From: Mollicutes bacterium
GTDB lineage: Bacteria > Bacillota_I > Bacilli_A > Izemoplasmatales > Izemoplasmataceae
Assembly (NCBI GenBank): GCA_003557505.1
Contig: PWOH01000020.1
Span: forward strand, 1-34,157
Reading direction: 5' to 3'
DNA: 34,157 nucleotides
Every line of letters starts with the position of its first letter. The first letter of the stretch is position 1. Shown here one piece after another: positions 23,659-32,431 of the stretch. The notes beneath the pieces are model-generated. The model saw only the letters and a list, made by a program, of their open reading frames with translations, ran no database searches and was not told the DNA's origin. Made by a program: the position numbers and the translations under genes.

Positions 23659-25020
23659 ATGCGTGTATTAGTCATTGGTGGTGTAGCCGCTGGAATGTCA
23701 GCCGCTTCAAAGTTAAAAAGAGAAAATCCTCAAGCAACGATAAAAGTTTATGAAAAAGGTAGTGACCTCTCCTATGGTGCGTGCGGCATGCCTTATTACA
23801 TCAGCGATGTCATTAAAAACGATACCGCCTTAATCGCACGGACCAAAAAAGGCTTTGAAGAACGAGGTATTAGTGTTGCACTGCACAGTGAAGTCACTGG
23901 ACTTGATGAGCATAAAAAGACTATAACCATTGAAAATCTTAAAACTGGCAAAATCACTACTGACCATTATGATAAATTGATTATCGCCAGTGGCGCCCAC
24001 GCAATTCGTTTGCCAGTTGAAGGCAGTGACTTGGATGAAATCCACGTTTTAAACAGTCTGGATGATGCGCGTTACCTTAAAGAATGCTTATCTAAAAAAA
24101 CCGTGAAAAATGTCACGGTGATAGGGGCTGGATTTATTGGTATTGAAGTTGTCGAGACCTTGCGTGAGATGAATATCGCTGTTCACCTCGTGGAACGAGA
24201 AACACAAGTATTGCCGCAGTATGATCAAGATATCATTACGCATGTTGAACAATCATTAAAAGCACATAATGTGACTTTACATATGGGGCAAACCTTACAA
24301 GCTTATAAGCAGAGTGGCGATAAAGTCACAGTCATTACTGATAAAACTCAATTTGAGACAGATTTTGTCATTGAAGCCATTGGAGTTCGACCCAATACAA
24401 TGTTTCTGGAAAATACTTCAATTAATCGCCTAAAGAATGGTGCCATTATTGTAAACGATAAAAATGAAACGAATGTCAAAGATATTTACGCTGCTGGGGA
24501 TTGTGCGACAGTCTATCATCGCTTAAAAGATTCTTACGAGGCTTATATTCCGCTGGGAACCCATGCCAATAAGGCCGGTCGAATCATTGCCGCACAGCTT
24601 TCTGGTGAAGAAAAACGTTTTAAAGGCGTCATTGGTTCCAATATATTAAAAGCCTTTGAGCTCACCGTCGCAAAAACCGGCTTAAGTGAAAAAGAAGCGC
24701 AAGCCATGCAGGTGAATTATGGTACAATTACTACGAAAACAGCCTCACACGCTGGGTATTATCCCAATGCCACACCAATTCACACCAAAGTCATTTACGA
24801 TAAAACGACCTGTCGTATTTTAGGCGCTCAAATGATAGGCGAGCAAGGCGTCGGTAGTCGCATTAATATTTTTGCGACCGCAATATGGAATGAAATGACT
24901 GCAAAAGGCATATCAGAAATGGATCTTGCCTACGCCCCGCCATTCGCTTCAGTCTGGGACAGTGTACAAATAACAACCAATCAAATAAAATGCCATAAAG
25001 GAGAGGATCATAATGGATAA
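23659..25020 (+). CDS. CoA-disulfide reductase-like FAD/NAD(P)H oxidoreductase
   Basis: 453 residues, the usual size. The N-terminal FAD-binding motif is VIGGVAAGMSAA. The single redox Cys42 lies in SYGACGMPYY, the CoA-disulfide reductase type of active site rather than that of water-forming NADH oxidases. A second Rossmann motif (VIGAGFIGIE) binds NAD(P)H, and AAGDCA is the second FAD contact. The C-terminal dimer domain ends with AYAPPFASVWD, whose Tyr is conserved in the family. It reduces CoA disulfide, or per- and polysulfides in related enzymes. It overlaps the DUF2892 gene by eight bases, and this pairing leans towards sulfur or redox handling. AAGGAT lies upstream of the ATG. Confidence 0.85.
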   Translation: MRVLVIGGVAAGMSAASKLKRENPQATIKVYEKGSDLSYGACGMPYYISDVIKNDTALIARTKKGFEERGISVALHSEVTGLDEHKKTITIENLKTGKITTDHYDKLIIASGAHAIRLPVEGSDLDEIHVLNSLDDARYLKECLSKKTVKNVTVIGAGFIGIEVVETLREMNIAVHLVERETQVLPQYDQDIITHVEQSLKAHNVTLHMGQTLQAYKQSGDKVTVITDKTQFETDFVIEAIGVRPNTMFLENTSINRLKNGAIIVNDKNETNVKDIYAAGDCATVYHRLKDSYEAYIPLGTHANKAGRIIAAQLSGEEKRFKGVIGSNILKAFELTVAKTGLSEKEAQAMQVNYGTITTKTASHAGYYPNATPIHTKVIYDKTTCRILGAQMIGEQGVGSRINIFATAIWNEMTAKGISEMDLAYAPPFASVWDSVQITTNQIKCHKGEDHNG

Positions 25021-25216
25021 CAATGTTGGAAAAACTGATCAAGCCATTCGCTACATTCTTGCAATTATTCTAATTGTCATTGCCGTTATTGCACAAGGGT
25101 ATTTTTACTGGTTACTCATACCCGCGGTTATTTTAGGATTTACGGCAGCCGTGTCATGGTGTGGAATTTACAAAATTTTTGGCATCAACACGTGTAAAAT
25201 CGACAAAAAAAAATAA
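25013..25216 (+). CDS. DUF2892 (YgaP-like) small membrane protein
   Basis: 67 residues with two membrane helices (about 13-30 and 33-50) and the ending WCGIYKIFGINTC, characteristic of the DUF2892 / YgaP membrane domain family. In other bacteria this domain is fused to or encoded next to rhodanese and sulfur-handling proteins. The start overlaps the end of the flavoprotein gene by eight bases and has AAAGGAG ahead of it, so the two are co-expressed. Its two Cys residues near the membrane face could take part in redox chemistry, which is inference. Confidence 0.85.
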   Translation: MDNNVGKTDQAIRYILAIILIVIAVIAQGYFYWLLIPAVILGFTAAVSWCGIYKIFGINTCKIDKKK

Positions 25217-25227
25217 CGTCAGTCTAT

Positions 25228-25252
25228 AGCCCTTTACATTAAGGGCTTTTTT
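25228..25252 (+). terminator. terminator of the flavoprotein operon
   Basis: A 7-bp stem AGCCCTT/AAGGGCT (25228-25234 with 25241-25247) is followed by six T. Confidence 0.88.
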
Positions 25253-25273
25253 CTTGAATAAAATGCAAAATAG

Positions 25274-25302
25274 TTGTATTATAAGTGTGTTATATGTATT
25301 AT
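25274..25302 (+). promoter_or_regulatory. promoter of the FadR-type regulator with direct repeats
   Basis: TTGTAT (25274-25279) and TATTAT (25297-25302) are 17 bases apart. A direct repeat TGTATTATA(A/G)G starts at 25275 and again at 25295, exactly 20 bases apart, covering both boxes. TGTTAT (25288) and ATAACA (25307) also form an inverted repeat around the -10. Autoregulation is plausible. Confidence 0.5.
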
Positions 25303-25331
25303 AGGAATAACATAGGAGTGAGGTGACCACA

Positions 25332-26057
25332 ATGCGTAAAAAAAGTAAGTCACAAAAAGTATACGATTATATAGAAGAACTCGTCATCAGCGGTGAAATT
25401 AAACCGGGAGAAAGACTGCCCAGTGAAGCGAAATTAGGAGAAATTCTCGAAGTTTCACGTGTTTCGGTGCGTGCTGGTATTGAAAAGTTATCAGCGATTG
25501 GATTGGTTAGTAAGAAAAAAGGTGGTGGCACCTACGTCAATAAACCGAAAAATGATAATTATTTATCCGTTTTTACACCGACCCTTTTACATAATACCGA
25601 TTATTTAGAAATGATGGAAATCCGTCGTGCCTTAGATTCGTTGAGTGTTCAGCTCTGTGCGAAAAATATAACGGAATCAGGCATTCGTAAACTTGGCGAA
25701 ATCGTCGATTCAATGGAAAACATTGAAAATGAATACGACTTCTTTGAACTCGATAAAAAATTCCATCTGCTTATTAGTAAATACTCCAAGAATCGCTTTC
25801 TTCACAACATTCACTTAATCATCTGGGATGTCTTGCAAAAGACACTCCGTACTAAATATAACACTGTTACAAGACAAGATCATTCAACTGATCGAGTTGA
25901 GGAACATCAAGATATTTATCAAGCCATTGTCCACAAAGATGAAGACCTTGCTCGTATTTATACGGTTCGTCATTTAGAACGTATTATTGATACGTTTAAC
26001 TGTGAATATAACGAAGCCTACTACGAAGCGAAAAAAGAAGAAAAAAAGAAACATTAA
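25332..26057 (+). CDS. GntR family transcriptional regulator, FadR/FCD subfamily
   Basis: 241 residues. The winged helix (about 7-72) shows GEIKPGERLPSEAKLGEIL, then VSRVSVRAGIEKL, with the GGGTYV wing. The C-terminal FCD domain (about 88-225) keeps its metal ligands: Asp141 and His145 (DKKFH), His192 (EEHQDIYQAI) and His214 (RHLER). FCD regulators usually sense a carboxylate bound at this metal, so a carboxylic acid inducer is likely. The start is ATG 25332, six bases after GAGGTGA. It is transcribed alone with no metabolic operon attached, so its targets are not obvious. The AEC permease at 32432 would be one possible target, but that is speculation. Confidence 0.88.
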   Translation: MRKKSKSQKVYDYIEELVISGEIKPGERLPSEAKLGEILEVSRVSVRAGIEKLSAIGLVSKKKGGGTYVNKPKNDNYLSVFTPTLLHNTDYLEMMEIRRALDSLSVQLCAKNITESGIRKLGEIVDSMENIENEYDFFELDKKFHLLISKYSKNRFLHNIHLIIWDVLQKTLRTKYNTVTRQDHSTDRVEEHQDIYQAIVHKDEDLARIYTVRHLERIIDTFNCEYNEAYYEAKKEEKKKH

Positions 26058-26074
26058 CTGTTTCTTTTTTTTTA
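26042..26074 (+). terminator. terminator of the FadR-type regulator gene
   Basis: An A/G-rich arm ending in GAAACA overlaps the last codons and pairs with TGTTTCTTT, which continues in a long T run. The loop holds the stop codon. Boundaries are good to a few bases. Confidence 0.75.
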
Positions 26075-26080
26075 TTATTT

Positions 26081-26089
26081 TGTTATAAT
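26081..26089 (+). promoter_or_regulatory. extended -10 promoter of tRNA-Leu
   Basis: TGT followed by a perfect TATAAT (26084-26089), 11 bases before the tRNA 5' end. The preceding sequence is the T-rich tail of the upstream terminator. Confidence 0.6.
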
Positions 26090-26099
26090 TTAATTCGAT

Positions 26100-26183
26100 G
26101 CCAGCGTGGCGGAATTGGTAGACGCGTCAGACTCAAAATCTGATGGGGTTCGCTCCGTGTCGGTTCGAGTCCGACCGCTGGTA
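26100..26183 (+). tRNA. tRNA-Leu (anticodon CAA)
   Basis: The acceptor arm GCCAGCG pairs with CGCTGGT (one G-U at the end pair), with A73 as discriminator. The D arm is GCGGAATTGGTAGACGC. The anticodon stem TCAGA/TCTGA holds the loop CTCAAAA, so the anticodon is CAA, reading UUG. A long variable arm (GGGGTTCGCTCC) and a T arm with GGTTCGAGTCC complete a class II tRNA. The CCA end is not encoded. Confidence 0.93.
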
Positions 26184-26188
26184 TTTCA

Positions 26189-27859
26189 TTATACTTCTAA
26201 TTCAGGAAATACCCTTTCTAACGCCTGCACCACATGTGGGCAATAATAAATATCACTTAAGCGCTTGATTTCTTCGAGTGCTTTTTGTTTGTTCATGGCA
26301 GCTTGATAATTGCGTTCACGCGTCATTGTTTCAAACGAATCAATGACACGGAAAATCTTTGAAATTAAAGGAATCTCTTCTTCATTAAGTCCAAACGGAT
26401 ACCCAGAGCCATCAACGTTTTCATGATGGGTTAATATCGCATAGGCAACATTTTTAAGTTTTGGCAATGCATTGGCAATGCGGTAACCAATCTCACTGTG
26501 TCGTTCAATCTCTTTTTTCTCTTCATCAGTCAGTTTAGCAGCATTTTCATAGATGGAATAATCGATACTGATTTTTCCGATGTCATGGAGTTCGATTAAA
26601 AGTCTGAGTTCACGTTGTTCTTGGGAATTTAAATCAAGGACACTAATTAAAGGTTGCGCAATTTTTTTAAGCCGTTCGATATGGACTTCCGATTCATCGG
26701 TGTTCTGTAAAAGGGTATATTTCAAACTTTCGATGATTGAAGCGGTTTGTTTGTTGTATTCATGGATTTTGTCTTTATATAACATGTTCTCCGCACGAAT
26801 AAAGGCAGTTTTGAAGCTTTCATTATCAAGTTTACGTGTATAACCAAACGCCGCCGAAGGAATAATATCTTCTTTGCCGTTATGACGAATATTTTTCTTT
26901 ATGGACTGCGCAATTTCTTTAATTTGATTGGTCTTATAATCTTCGAGTAAAATCACAAACTCATCGCCACCAATGCGGGCAATGGTTGCTGTTTTTGGAA
27001 AGTGGTCTTTTAAACAATTGGAAAATTTAATTAACAACTCGTCACCATGGGTATGACCAAAGACATCATTGACAAGCTTTAATCCGTTGATATCGGCGAG
27101 GACAATTCCCATATTGTGATGTTTATCATAGCGCTTGATAATTTCGTTGTAATACCGGCGATTAAATAATCCTGTTAAATCGTCATGATAAGAATCATGG
27201 GTGAGTTCTTTCTCTTTGGTTTTTTGCTCAGTAATATTGATCGCACTGGACAAGATTACTTTTAAGCCATCCTCATCATAACCGATGTAAGAAGTATACC
27301 AGTGAAAATGAACAGCTTCACCGGATTTGGTTTGAAGTTTGGTGGGCCCTTCATCCAAAGTGCCTTCCAAATCATAAAGCGCCATGATTTTGCGGTAGTA
27401 TTCATCTGTATTCATCGGATAAGCTTTTTCAACCCAAGCTCGCATTGTCGGAATTTCTTTGGCGGTATATCCAGTTATGGTCTCAAAAACATCGCTCACT
27501 AATTTAATGCGTTTATTTTCAGTGTGTAAGATCATGGGGATTGGAGCTGATTTAATGGCTGAATAAAACATGGCTTTTTTGTTTTCATATAAGGTAAGAT
27601 ATTCGGATTGTGTATCCCTGAGTTTTTGGGTAGTTTGTTCTTGAGAGTGCCGATAGCGAATTTGGGCACTGATACTGATAAAAATAATCGCTGCCGATCC
27701 CCATACAAACAGCAATCCTTTGATAATTGAAAAATACACGAACTCTTCCAGTGATTCGTTGATTGTGAAGAAGAACCAATCCGAAAACACTATCCATATT
27801 GTCGCAAATATCGCATATACTGTAGCGACAACTAATGCATCCTTCTTTTTATACCCCAT
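26189..27859 (-). CDS. membrane PAS-GGDEF-HD-GYP protein (c-di-GMP synthesis and breakdown)
   Basis: 556 residues from ATG 27859; the in-frame GTG at 27868 is too close to the GGGAT ribosome site. Two membrane helices (about 8-32 and 42-66) are followed by a PAS sensor (about 95-215), a GGDEF domain (about 222-370) with an intact RIGGDEF (GGDEF at 297-301), and an HD-GYP domain (about 380-556) with HDIGK (425-429), HHE (478-480) and GYP (486-488). Both catalytic sets are complete, so it may make and degrade c-di-GMP according to the PAS input. Its stop lies six bases from the tRNA-Leu 3' end on the opposite strand, with no terminator between. Confidence 0.88.
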   Translation of the reverse strand: MGYKKKDALVVATVYAIFATIWIVFSDWFFFTINESLEEFVYFSIIKGLLFVWGSAAIIFISISAQIRYRHSQEQTTQKLRDTQSEYLTLYENKKAMFYSAIKSAPIPMILHTENKRIKLVSDVFETITGYTAKEIPTMRAWVEKAYPMNTDEYYRKIMALYDLEGTLDEGPTKLQTKSGEAVHFHWYTSYIGYDEDGLKVILSSAINITEQKTKEKELTHDSYHDDLTGLFNRRYYNEIIKRYDKHHNMGIVLADINGLKLVNDVFGHTHGDELLIKFSNCLKDHFPKTATIARIGGDEFVILLEDYKTNQIKEIAQSIKKNIRHNGKEDIIPSAAFGYTRKLDNESFKTAFIRAENMLYKDKIHEYNKQTASIIESLKYTLLQNTDESEVHIERLKKIAQPLISVLDLNSQEQRELRLLIELHDIGKISIDYSIYENAAKLTDEEKKEIERHSEIGYRIANALPKLKNVAYAILTHHENVDGSGYPFGLNEEEIPLISKIFRVIDSFETMTRERNYQAAMNKQKALEEIKRLSDIYYCPHVVQALERVFPELEV

Positions 27860-27980
27860 AAAAATCACATCCCTACTTGTATTTTAGCATAAAATAATAA
27901 ATATACAATTGCTTTAGGTATCAATAAAATTCTAAACAAGCGTCTGTGTTTTTAGAACTTTATTTTCGACCATAATGCGC

Positions 27981-28009
27981 TTGCTTAACGCTAAAAAATG
28001 CGCTATAAT
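27981..28009 (+). promoter_or_regulatory. promoter of the glycine cleavage operon
   Basis: TTGCTT (27981-27986) and a perfect TATAAT (28004-28009) are 17 bases apart. The predicted leader is only about 42 bases. An inverted repeat AGGAAT/ATTCCT (28011-28016 and 28035-28040) follows at once and could be an operator. No glycine riboswitch fits in this space. Confidence 0.7.
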
Positions 28010-28057
28010 TAGGAATTGTTAGGGCTTACAAAATATTCCTGACGAAAGGAAGGTATC

Positions 28058-29134
28058 ATGAAAAAAACTGTGCTTTATGACCACCACATAAAACTTGGTG
28101 CTAAAATGGTTGAATTTGCCGGCTATGAGATGCCGATTCAATATACTTCAATCAAAGAAGAACATCACGCTGTGCGCAAACAAGCCGGCGTATTTGACGT
28201 TTCGCACATGGGTGAAATCATGGTGATTGGTAAAGAGGCAACGGAATTTTTAAACTATATGTTTTCCAATAATATTGCGGTTATGACCGCTAAACAAGTA
28301 CAATATGGATTTTTACTTTATGAAAATGGTGGCGTTGTCGATGATTTATTGGTCTATAAAGTCAATGATGAACATTATTTATTGGTCGTAAATGCGGCGA
28401 ATATAGAAAAAGATTATGCCTGGCTTGAGTCGCATCATCATGACTTTGATGTATCTGTCTTGAATCAAAGTGATGAATATGCAGAAATTGCTTTACAAGG
28501 ACCCTTAGCAGAAGAAATATTACAACGTCATACAAAAATGGATTTAAGCACCATTAAATTTTTCACCTTTGATGATGTTATGATAGAAAACAAAACATAT
28601 TTAGTCTCCAGAACTGGATATACCGGTGAAGATGGCTTTGAGATTTATGGTGATCATGATGATATATTATTTTTGTTTAAGACCTTGCTTGTTGAACACA
28701 AAAGTCTCTTACCATGTGGGCTCGGGGCCCGTGATACCTTGCGCTTTGAAGTGGCCTTGCCACTATATGGTCATGAAATTGATCAAGATATTACGCCGCT
28801 GGAAGCGGGATTGAAATTTGCTGTCAAGCTCGATAAAGAGGAGTTTATCGGTAAAAAAGCTCTGAATGAGCAAAAAGAATCAGGATTAAAGCGTCGTATT
28901 GTTGGTCTTGAAATTCTTGATAAAGGGATCGTTAGAGAAGGCGCAGAAGTTTATTATGAAGATCATAAGATAGGTGAAGTTACGAGTGGCTACCTATCGC
29001 CTTCATTAGAAAAAGCCGTAGCGCTTGCTATGATTGACAAACCTTATGATAAACTGGGAACTACAGTTGATGTCAAAGTTCGCAAACGATTATTAAAATC
29101 AAAAGTTATTAAGAAAAAATTATATAATAAATAA
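28058..29134 (+). CDS. gcvT: glycine cleavage system T protein (aminomethyltransferase)
   Basis: 358 residues, the normal length. Family landmarks are [20 protein letters not shown] at the start, [36 protein letters not shown], and [19 protein letters not shown]. It takes the aminomethyl group from lipoyl-GcvH, passes the one-carbon unit to tetrahydrofolate and releases ammonia. The ATG follows AAGGAAGG. It is first in gcvT-gcvH-gcvPA-gcvPB, 19 bases before gcvH. Confidence 0.95.
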   Translation: MKKTVLYDHHIKLGAKMVEFAGYEMPIQYTSIKEEHHAVRKQAGVFDVSHMGEIMVIGKEATEFLNYMFSNNIAVMTAKQVQYGFLLYENGGVVDDLLVYKVNDEHYLLVVNAANIEKDYAWLESHHHDFDVSVLNQSDEYAEIALQGPLAEEILQRHTKMDLSTIKFFTFDDVMIENKTYLVSRTGYTGEDGFEIYGDHDDILFLFKTLLVEHKSLLPCGLGARDTLRFEVALPLYGHEIDQDITPLEAGLKFAVKLDKEEFIGKKALNEQKESGLKRRIVGLEILDKGIVREGAEVYYEDHKIGEVTSGYLSPSLEKAVALAMIDKPYDKLGTTVDVKVRKRLLKSKVIKKKLYNK

Positions 29135-29153
29135 AAAGAGTAGGAGTGAGATT

Positions 29154-29528
29154 ATGAAAACACCAAAAGCATTATATTATACTGAATCACACGAATGGGT
29201 AAAAGTAGAAGACGGGCATGCTTACATCGGCATTACTGACTTTGCACAAAGTGAATTAGGAGAAGTTGTCTTCGTAGAATTACCAGAAGAAGGCGATGAA
29301 GTTTCTGAGGGGAACGAATTTGCGACCATCGAAAGCGTTAAAGCCGCTTCAGATATCAATGCGCCAGTAAATGGTGTCATTATCGCAGTAAATGAAGCCC
29401 TTGAAGATTCTCCGGAATTAATCAATGAAGACCCTTATGAAAACTGGATCATAAAAATTGAATTGGAAGATGAAAGTCAGCTCGAAAATCTATTAAGTGC
29501 TGAAGATTACGAAAAACTTACAAAATAA
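29154..29528 (+). CDS. gcvH: glycine cleavage system H protein
   Basis: 124 residues, full length. The lipoyl-lysine is Lys63 in [10 protein letters not shown]. The start ([13 protein letters not shown]) and [19 protein letters not shown] are typical. It is the mobile carrier shuttling the aminomethyl group between P, T and L proteins. It must be lipoylated; no lipoate ligase gene is seen in the window. It lies 14 bases before gcvPA, inside the operon. Confidence 0.96.
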   Translation: MKTPKALYYTESHEWVKVEDGHAYIGITDFAQSELGEVVFVELPEEGDEVSEGNEFATIESVKAASDINAPVNGVIIAVNEALEDSPELINEDPYENWIIKIELEDESQLENLLSAEDYEKLTK

Positions 29529-29542
29529 CAAGGGGGAGTCTT

Positions 29543-30874
29543 ATGTTTAAGTATCTGCCGCATACTCATGCGGACATTGAAGCGATGCTTGATAAAATCG
29601 GTGTCGATTCAATCGATGACTTGTTCAGTGATATTCCGGCAAAGTTAAAAGACTTTGAACTGGATGTGCCGCATGCACACAGTGAACTTGAACTTATCAA
29701 ACACTTTAAACAACTTGCTAACATGAATAAGCAACTCGTCCCATTTATGGGCGCAGGTGCTTATGATCACTATACACCATCCATCATTAATCACCTGATT
29801 AATCGTCAGGAATTTTTGACTGCTTATACACCATATCAACCCGAAGTCTCACAAGGAACTCTGCAATATATCTTCGAATACCAAAGCATGATTACACAGC
29901 TTACTGGTATGGAAGTGTCCAATGCTTCGATGTATGATGGCGCCACTGCCACGGCCGAAGCGATGTTTATGTGCACCGCAATTCGCCGTAAGCAACGTGA
30001 AATTCTTGTCAGTGAAACCATGAATCCAAATATCATTAATGTCTTAAAAGCTTATGCTGAGCCACAAGACATCAAATTGGTAATGATTCCACAAGATGAA
30101 GGCCATACAGATCTAAAAGCTTTGAAAGAGAAGATTAATGATAATACCGCTGGAGTGATCGTTCAAACCCCAAATGTATATGGAATCATTGAAGATTATG
30201 AAGGCTATAGCGAGGTTATCCAAGAGAAAAAAGCCCTCTTTGTGATTAATCAAGACCCTTCAACGCTTTCCCACCTCAAAACGCCCGCCGAATACGGCGC
30301 CGATATTGCGGTTGGTGAAGCGCAATCCCTTGGCGTACCCTTATCTTATGGTGGGCCTTACATCGGTTATATGGCAACTTTAAAAAAACATATGCGTAAA
30401 ATGCCAGGCCGTATTTGTGGTGTTACCAAAGACCAAGATGGCAAACGTGCCTACGTCCTCACTTTACAAGCAAGAGAACAACACATTCGCCGTGAAAAAG
30501 CGAACTCTAATATTTGTTCAAACCAATCCTTGATGGCATTGTTTGTGACAATTTATCTTTCAACCATGGGGAAAAGCGGACTTTATGAAGCCCAACAAAC
30601 GTCATTTAATCATGCCCATTATCTCTATGATATGTTACTGAAACTGCCACAATTTGAAGCGGTATTCGACCGCCCGTTCTTTAAAGAATTTACCCTCAAA
30701 TGTAATATTGATACCGATGTCATGAACAATAAACTACAAAAACACGGATTCTTGGGTCCTTTGGACCAAGGCCTCTTCAATGAAAAAGATAAAGGCTTAG
30801 TGACCTTCGCGGTTACTGAAAAGCGTTCAAAAGAAGAGATGGATAGTCTAATTCGTATATTGGGGGCGTTATAA
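29543..30874 (+). CDS. gcvPA: glycine dehydrogenase (decarboxylating) subunit 1
   Basis: 443 residues, the N-terminal half of P protein in the split form found in Bacillota and archaea. Landmarks are YLPHTHADIEAML, FMGAGAYDHYTPSII, EFLTAYTPYQPEVSQGTLQ and EYQSMITQLTGMEVSNASMY. It forms an alpha2beta2 enzyme with GcvPB, which holds PLP and decarboxylates glycine onto GcvH. SD GGGGG lies before the ATG. Its stop overlaps the gcvPB start by one base (TAATG), suiting equal production. Confidence 0.95.
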   Translation: MFKYLPHTHADIEAMLDKIGVDSIDDLFSDIPAKLKDFELDVPHAHSELELIKHFKQLANMNKQLVPFMGAGAYDHYTPSIINHLINRQEFLTAYTPYQPEVSQGTLQYIFEYQSMITQLTGMEVSNASMYDGATATAEAMFMCTAIRRKQREILVSETMNPNIINVLKAYAEPQDIKLVMIPQDEGHTDLKALKEKINDNTAGVIVQTPNVYGIIEDYEGYSEVIQEKKALFVINQDPSTLSHLKTPAEYGADIAVGEAQSLGVPLSYGGPYIGYMATLKKHMRKMPGRICGVTKDQDGKRAYVLTLQAREQHIRREKANSNICSNQSLMALFVTIYLSTMGKSGLYEAQQTSFNHAHYLYDMLLKLPQFEAVFDRPFFKEFTLKCNIDTDVMNNKLQKHGFLGPLDQGLFNEKDKGLVTFAVTEKRSKEEMDSLIRILGAL

Positions 30875-32337
30875 TGTATTACGGACATACGATATTCGAA
30901 AAATCACAAGAAGGTCGTCGTGGCTATTCATTGCCAAAAAGTGAAATCAAAGAATACAAACTAGATGAAAAACTGAAACGCCAAAGCTGCCCTAAATTAC
31001 CCGAGGTTTCTGAGTTTGATGTGGTGCGTCACTATACCAATGTCAGCTTTAAAAACCACGGCATTGAAACGGGCTTTTATCCACTCGGTTCTTGTACCAT
31101 GAAATATAACCCAAAAATCAATCAAGATATTGCCGCAATGGAAGGATTCTCAACCATTCATCCCTATCAACCGGTTGAAACGACTCAAGGATTACTGAAA
31201 ATCTATTATGAAACCCAAAAGATTCTCAGTAACATCAGTGGCCTTGATACCTATTCACTGAATCCTTATGCTGGTGCCCATGGGGAATTGATTGGCTTGA
31301 TGATTATCAAAAAATTCCACAAAGATAACAATGATTTAAAACGTACAAAAATCATTGTCCCAGATTCTGCGCACGGCACCAACCCAGCATCCGCAACAGT
31401 AGCTGGCTTTGAAAGTGTCGAAGTTAAATCCAATAAAGATGGAACTGTCAATATTGAAGACTTGAAAAAAGTCGTTGATGATACGACCGCAGGCATTATG
31501 CTTACTAATCCTAATACGGTTGGTATGTTTGAAAAAGATATTTTAGAAATTCAAAAAATCATTCATGAAGCCGGTGGCTTGCTTTACTATGATGGCGCCA
31601 ACTTAAATCCTATCTTAGGCATGGCACGACCAGGTGATATGGGCTTTGATATTATGCATATTAACTTGCATAAAACCTTCTCAACCCCACATGGTGGTGG
31701 CGGTCCTGGATCAGGGCCAGTCGGTGTGACCAAACGCTTGAAGAAGTACTTGCCTTCACCAGTCGTTAGAAAAGCCGGTGATTTATATCTCATTGATTAC
31801 AAGGATGAAGACTCAATCGGTCAAATTTCGCATTTCTATGGCAATATGGGCGTTGTTATCCGTGCGTATGCCTATTTGCTAACCAACGGAAAAGAACGAC
31901 TCCCTGAAATTGCGAAAATGAGTGTGCTCAATGCCAATTATGTGAAAGAAAGTCTTAAAGATGTATATAAACTACCAATTGAGGGCATCTGTAAACATGA
32001 GTTTGTCTTTGATGGGTTAAAAGATGAATCGATTGATGTCAGAACGCTCGATATTGCAAAACGCCTCCTCGATTTTGACATGCACCCACCGACCGTGTAT
32101 TTCCCACTCATGTTTAAAGAAACGATGATGATTGAACCGGTTGAAAATGAATCCAAACAAACCATTGATCATTTCATCAAGATTATGCGTACCATCGCTA
32201 AGGAAGCGAAAAAAGATCCAAGTATCCTTAAAAACGCACCGTATAACACCCCGGTACGTCGACTCGATGAAGCCTTAGCCGCACGGAAACCTATTGTTTC
32301 CTTTAAAGACTATACTGATTCACTTAAAGAAGATTAA
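30874..32337 (+). CDS. gcvPB: glycine dehydrogenase (decarboxylating) subunit 2
   Basis: 487 residues, the PLP-carrying half of the split P protein. The PLP lysine is Lys267 in INLHKTFSTPHGGGG. Other landmarks are GFYPLGSCTMKYNP, IHPYQPVETTQG, PDSAHGTNPASA and DGANLNPILG. It decarboxylates glycine and transfers the aminomethyl group to GcvH. It is the last gene of the operon, followed by a strong terminator. The L protein (dihydrolipoamide dehydrogenase) is not here and is presumably shared with another complex elsewhere. Confidence 0.96.
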   Translation: MYYGHTIFEKSQEGRRGYSLPKSEIKEYKLDEKLKRQSCPKLPEVSEFDVVRHYTNVSFKNHGIETGFYPLGSCTMKYNPKINQDIAAMEGFSTIHPYQPVETTQGLLKIYYETQKILSNISGLDTYSLNPYAGAHGELIGLMIIKKFHKDNNDLKRTKIIVPDSAHGTNPASATVAGFESVEVKSNKDGTVNIEDLKKVVDDTTAGIMLTNPNTVGMFEKDILEIQKIIHEAGGLLYYDGANLNPILGMARPGDMGFDIMHINLHKTFSTPHGGGGPGSGPVGVTKRLKKYLPSPVVRKAGDLYLIDYKDEDSIGQISHFYGNMGVVIRAYAYLLTNGKERLPEIAKMSVLNANYVKESLKDVYKLPIEGICKHEFVFDGLKDESIDVRTLDIAKRLLDFDMHPPTVYFPLMFKETMMIEPVENESKQTIDHFIKIMRTIAKEAKKDPSILKNAPYNTPVRRLDEALAARKPIVSFKDYTDSLKED

Positions 32338-32341
32338 CATC

Positions 32342-32368
32342 AAAAAGACGCTGAGGCGTCTTTTTTTT
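32342..32368 (+). terminator. terminator of the glycine cleavage operon
   Basis: A 10-bp stem AAAAAGACGC/GCGTCTTTTT (32342-32351 with 32356-32365) with a 4-base loop ends in eight T. Confidence 0.93.
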
Positions 32369-32391
32369 ACGTTTATTTTAAAGCCTTTCTA

Positions 32392-32400
32392 TGATAAAAT
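32392..32400 (+). promoter_or_regulatory. candidate extended -10 before the AEC permease gene
   Basis: TGA followed by TAAAAT, with TTTATT (32372-32377) as a weak -35 at 17 bases. Confidence 0.35.
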
Positions 32401-32431
32401 AGCCTTGATTTCAAAAACGGAGTGATACACC

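Noticed and set aside
28010-28057. Glycine riboswitch before gcvT
   Set aside because: The leader is too short, and the conserved core of the aptamer is not visible.
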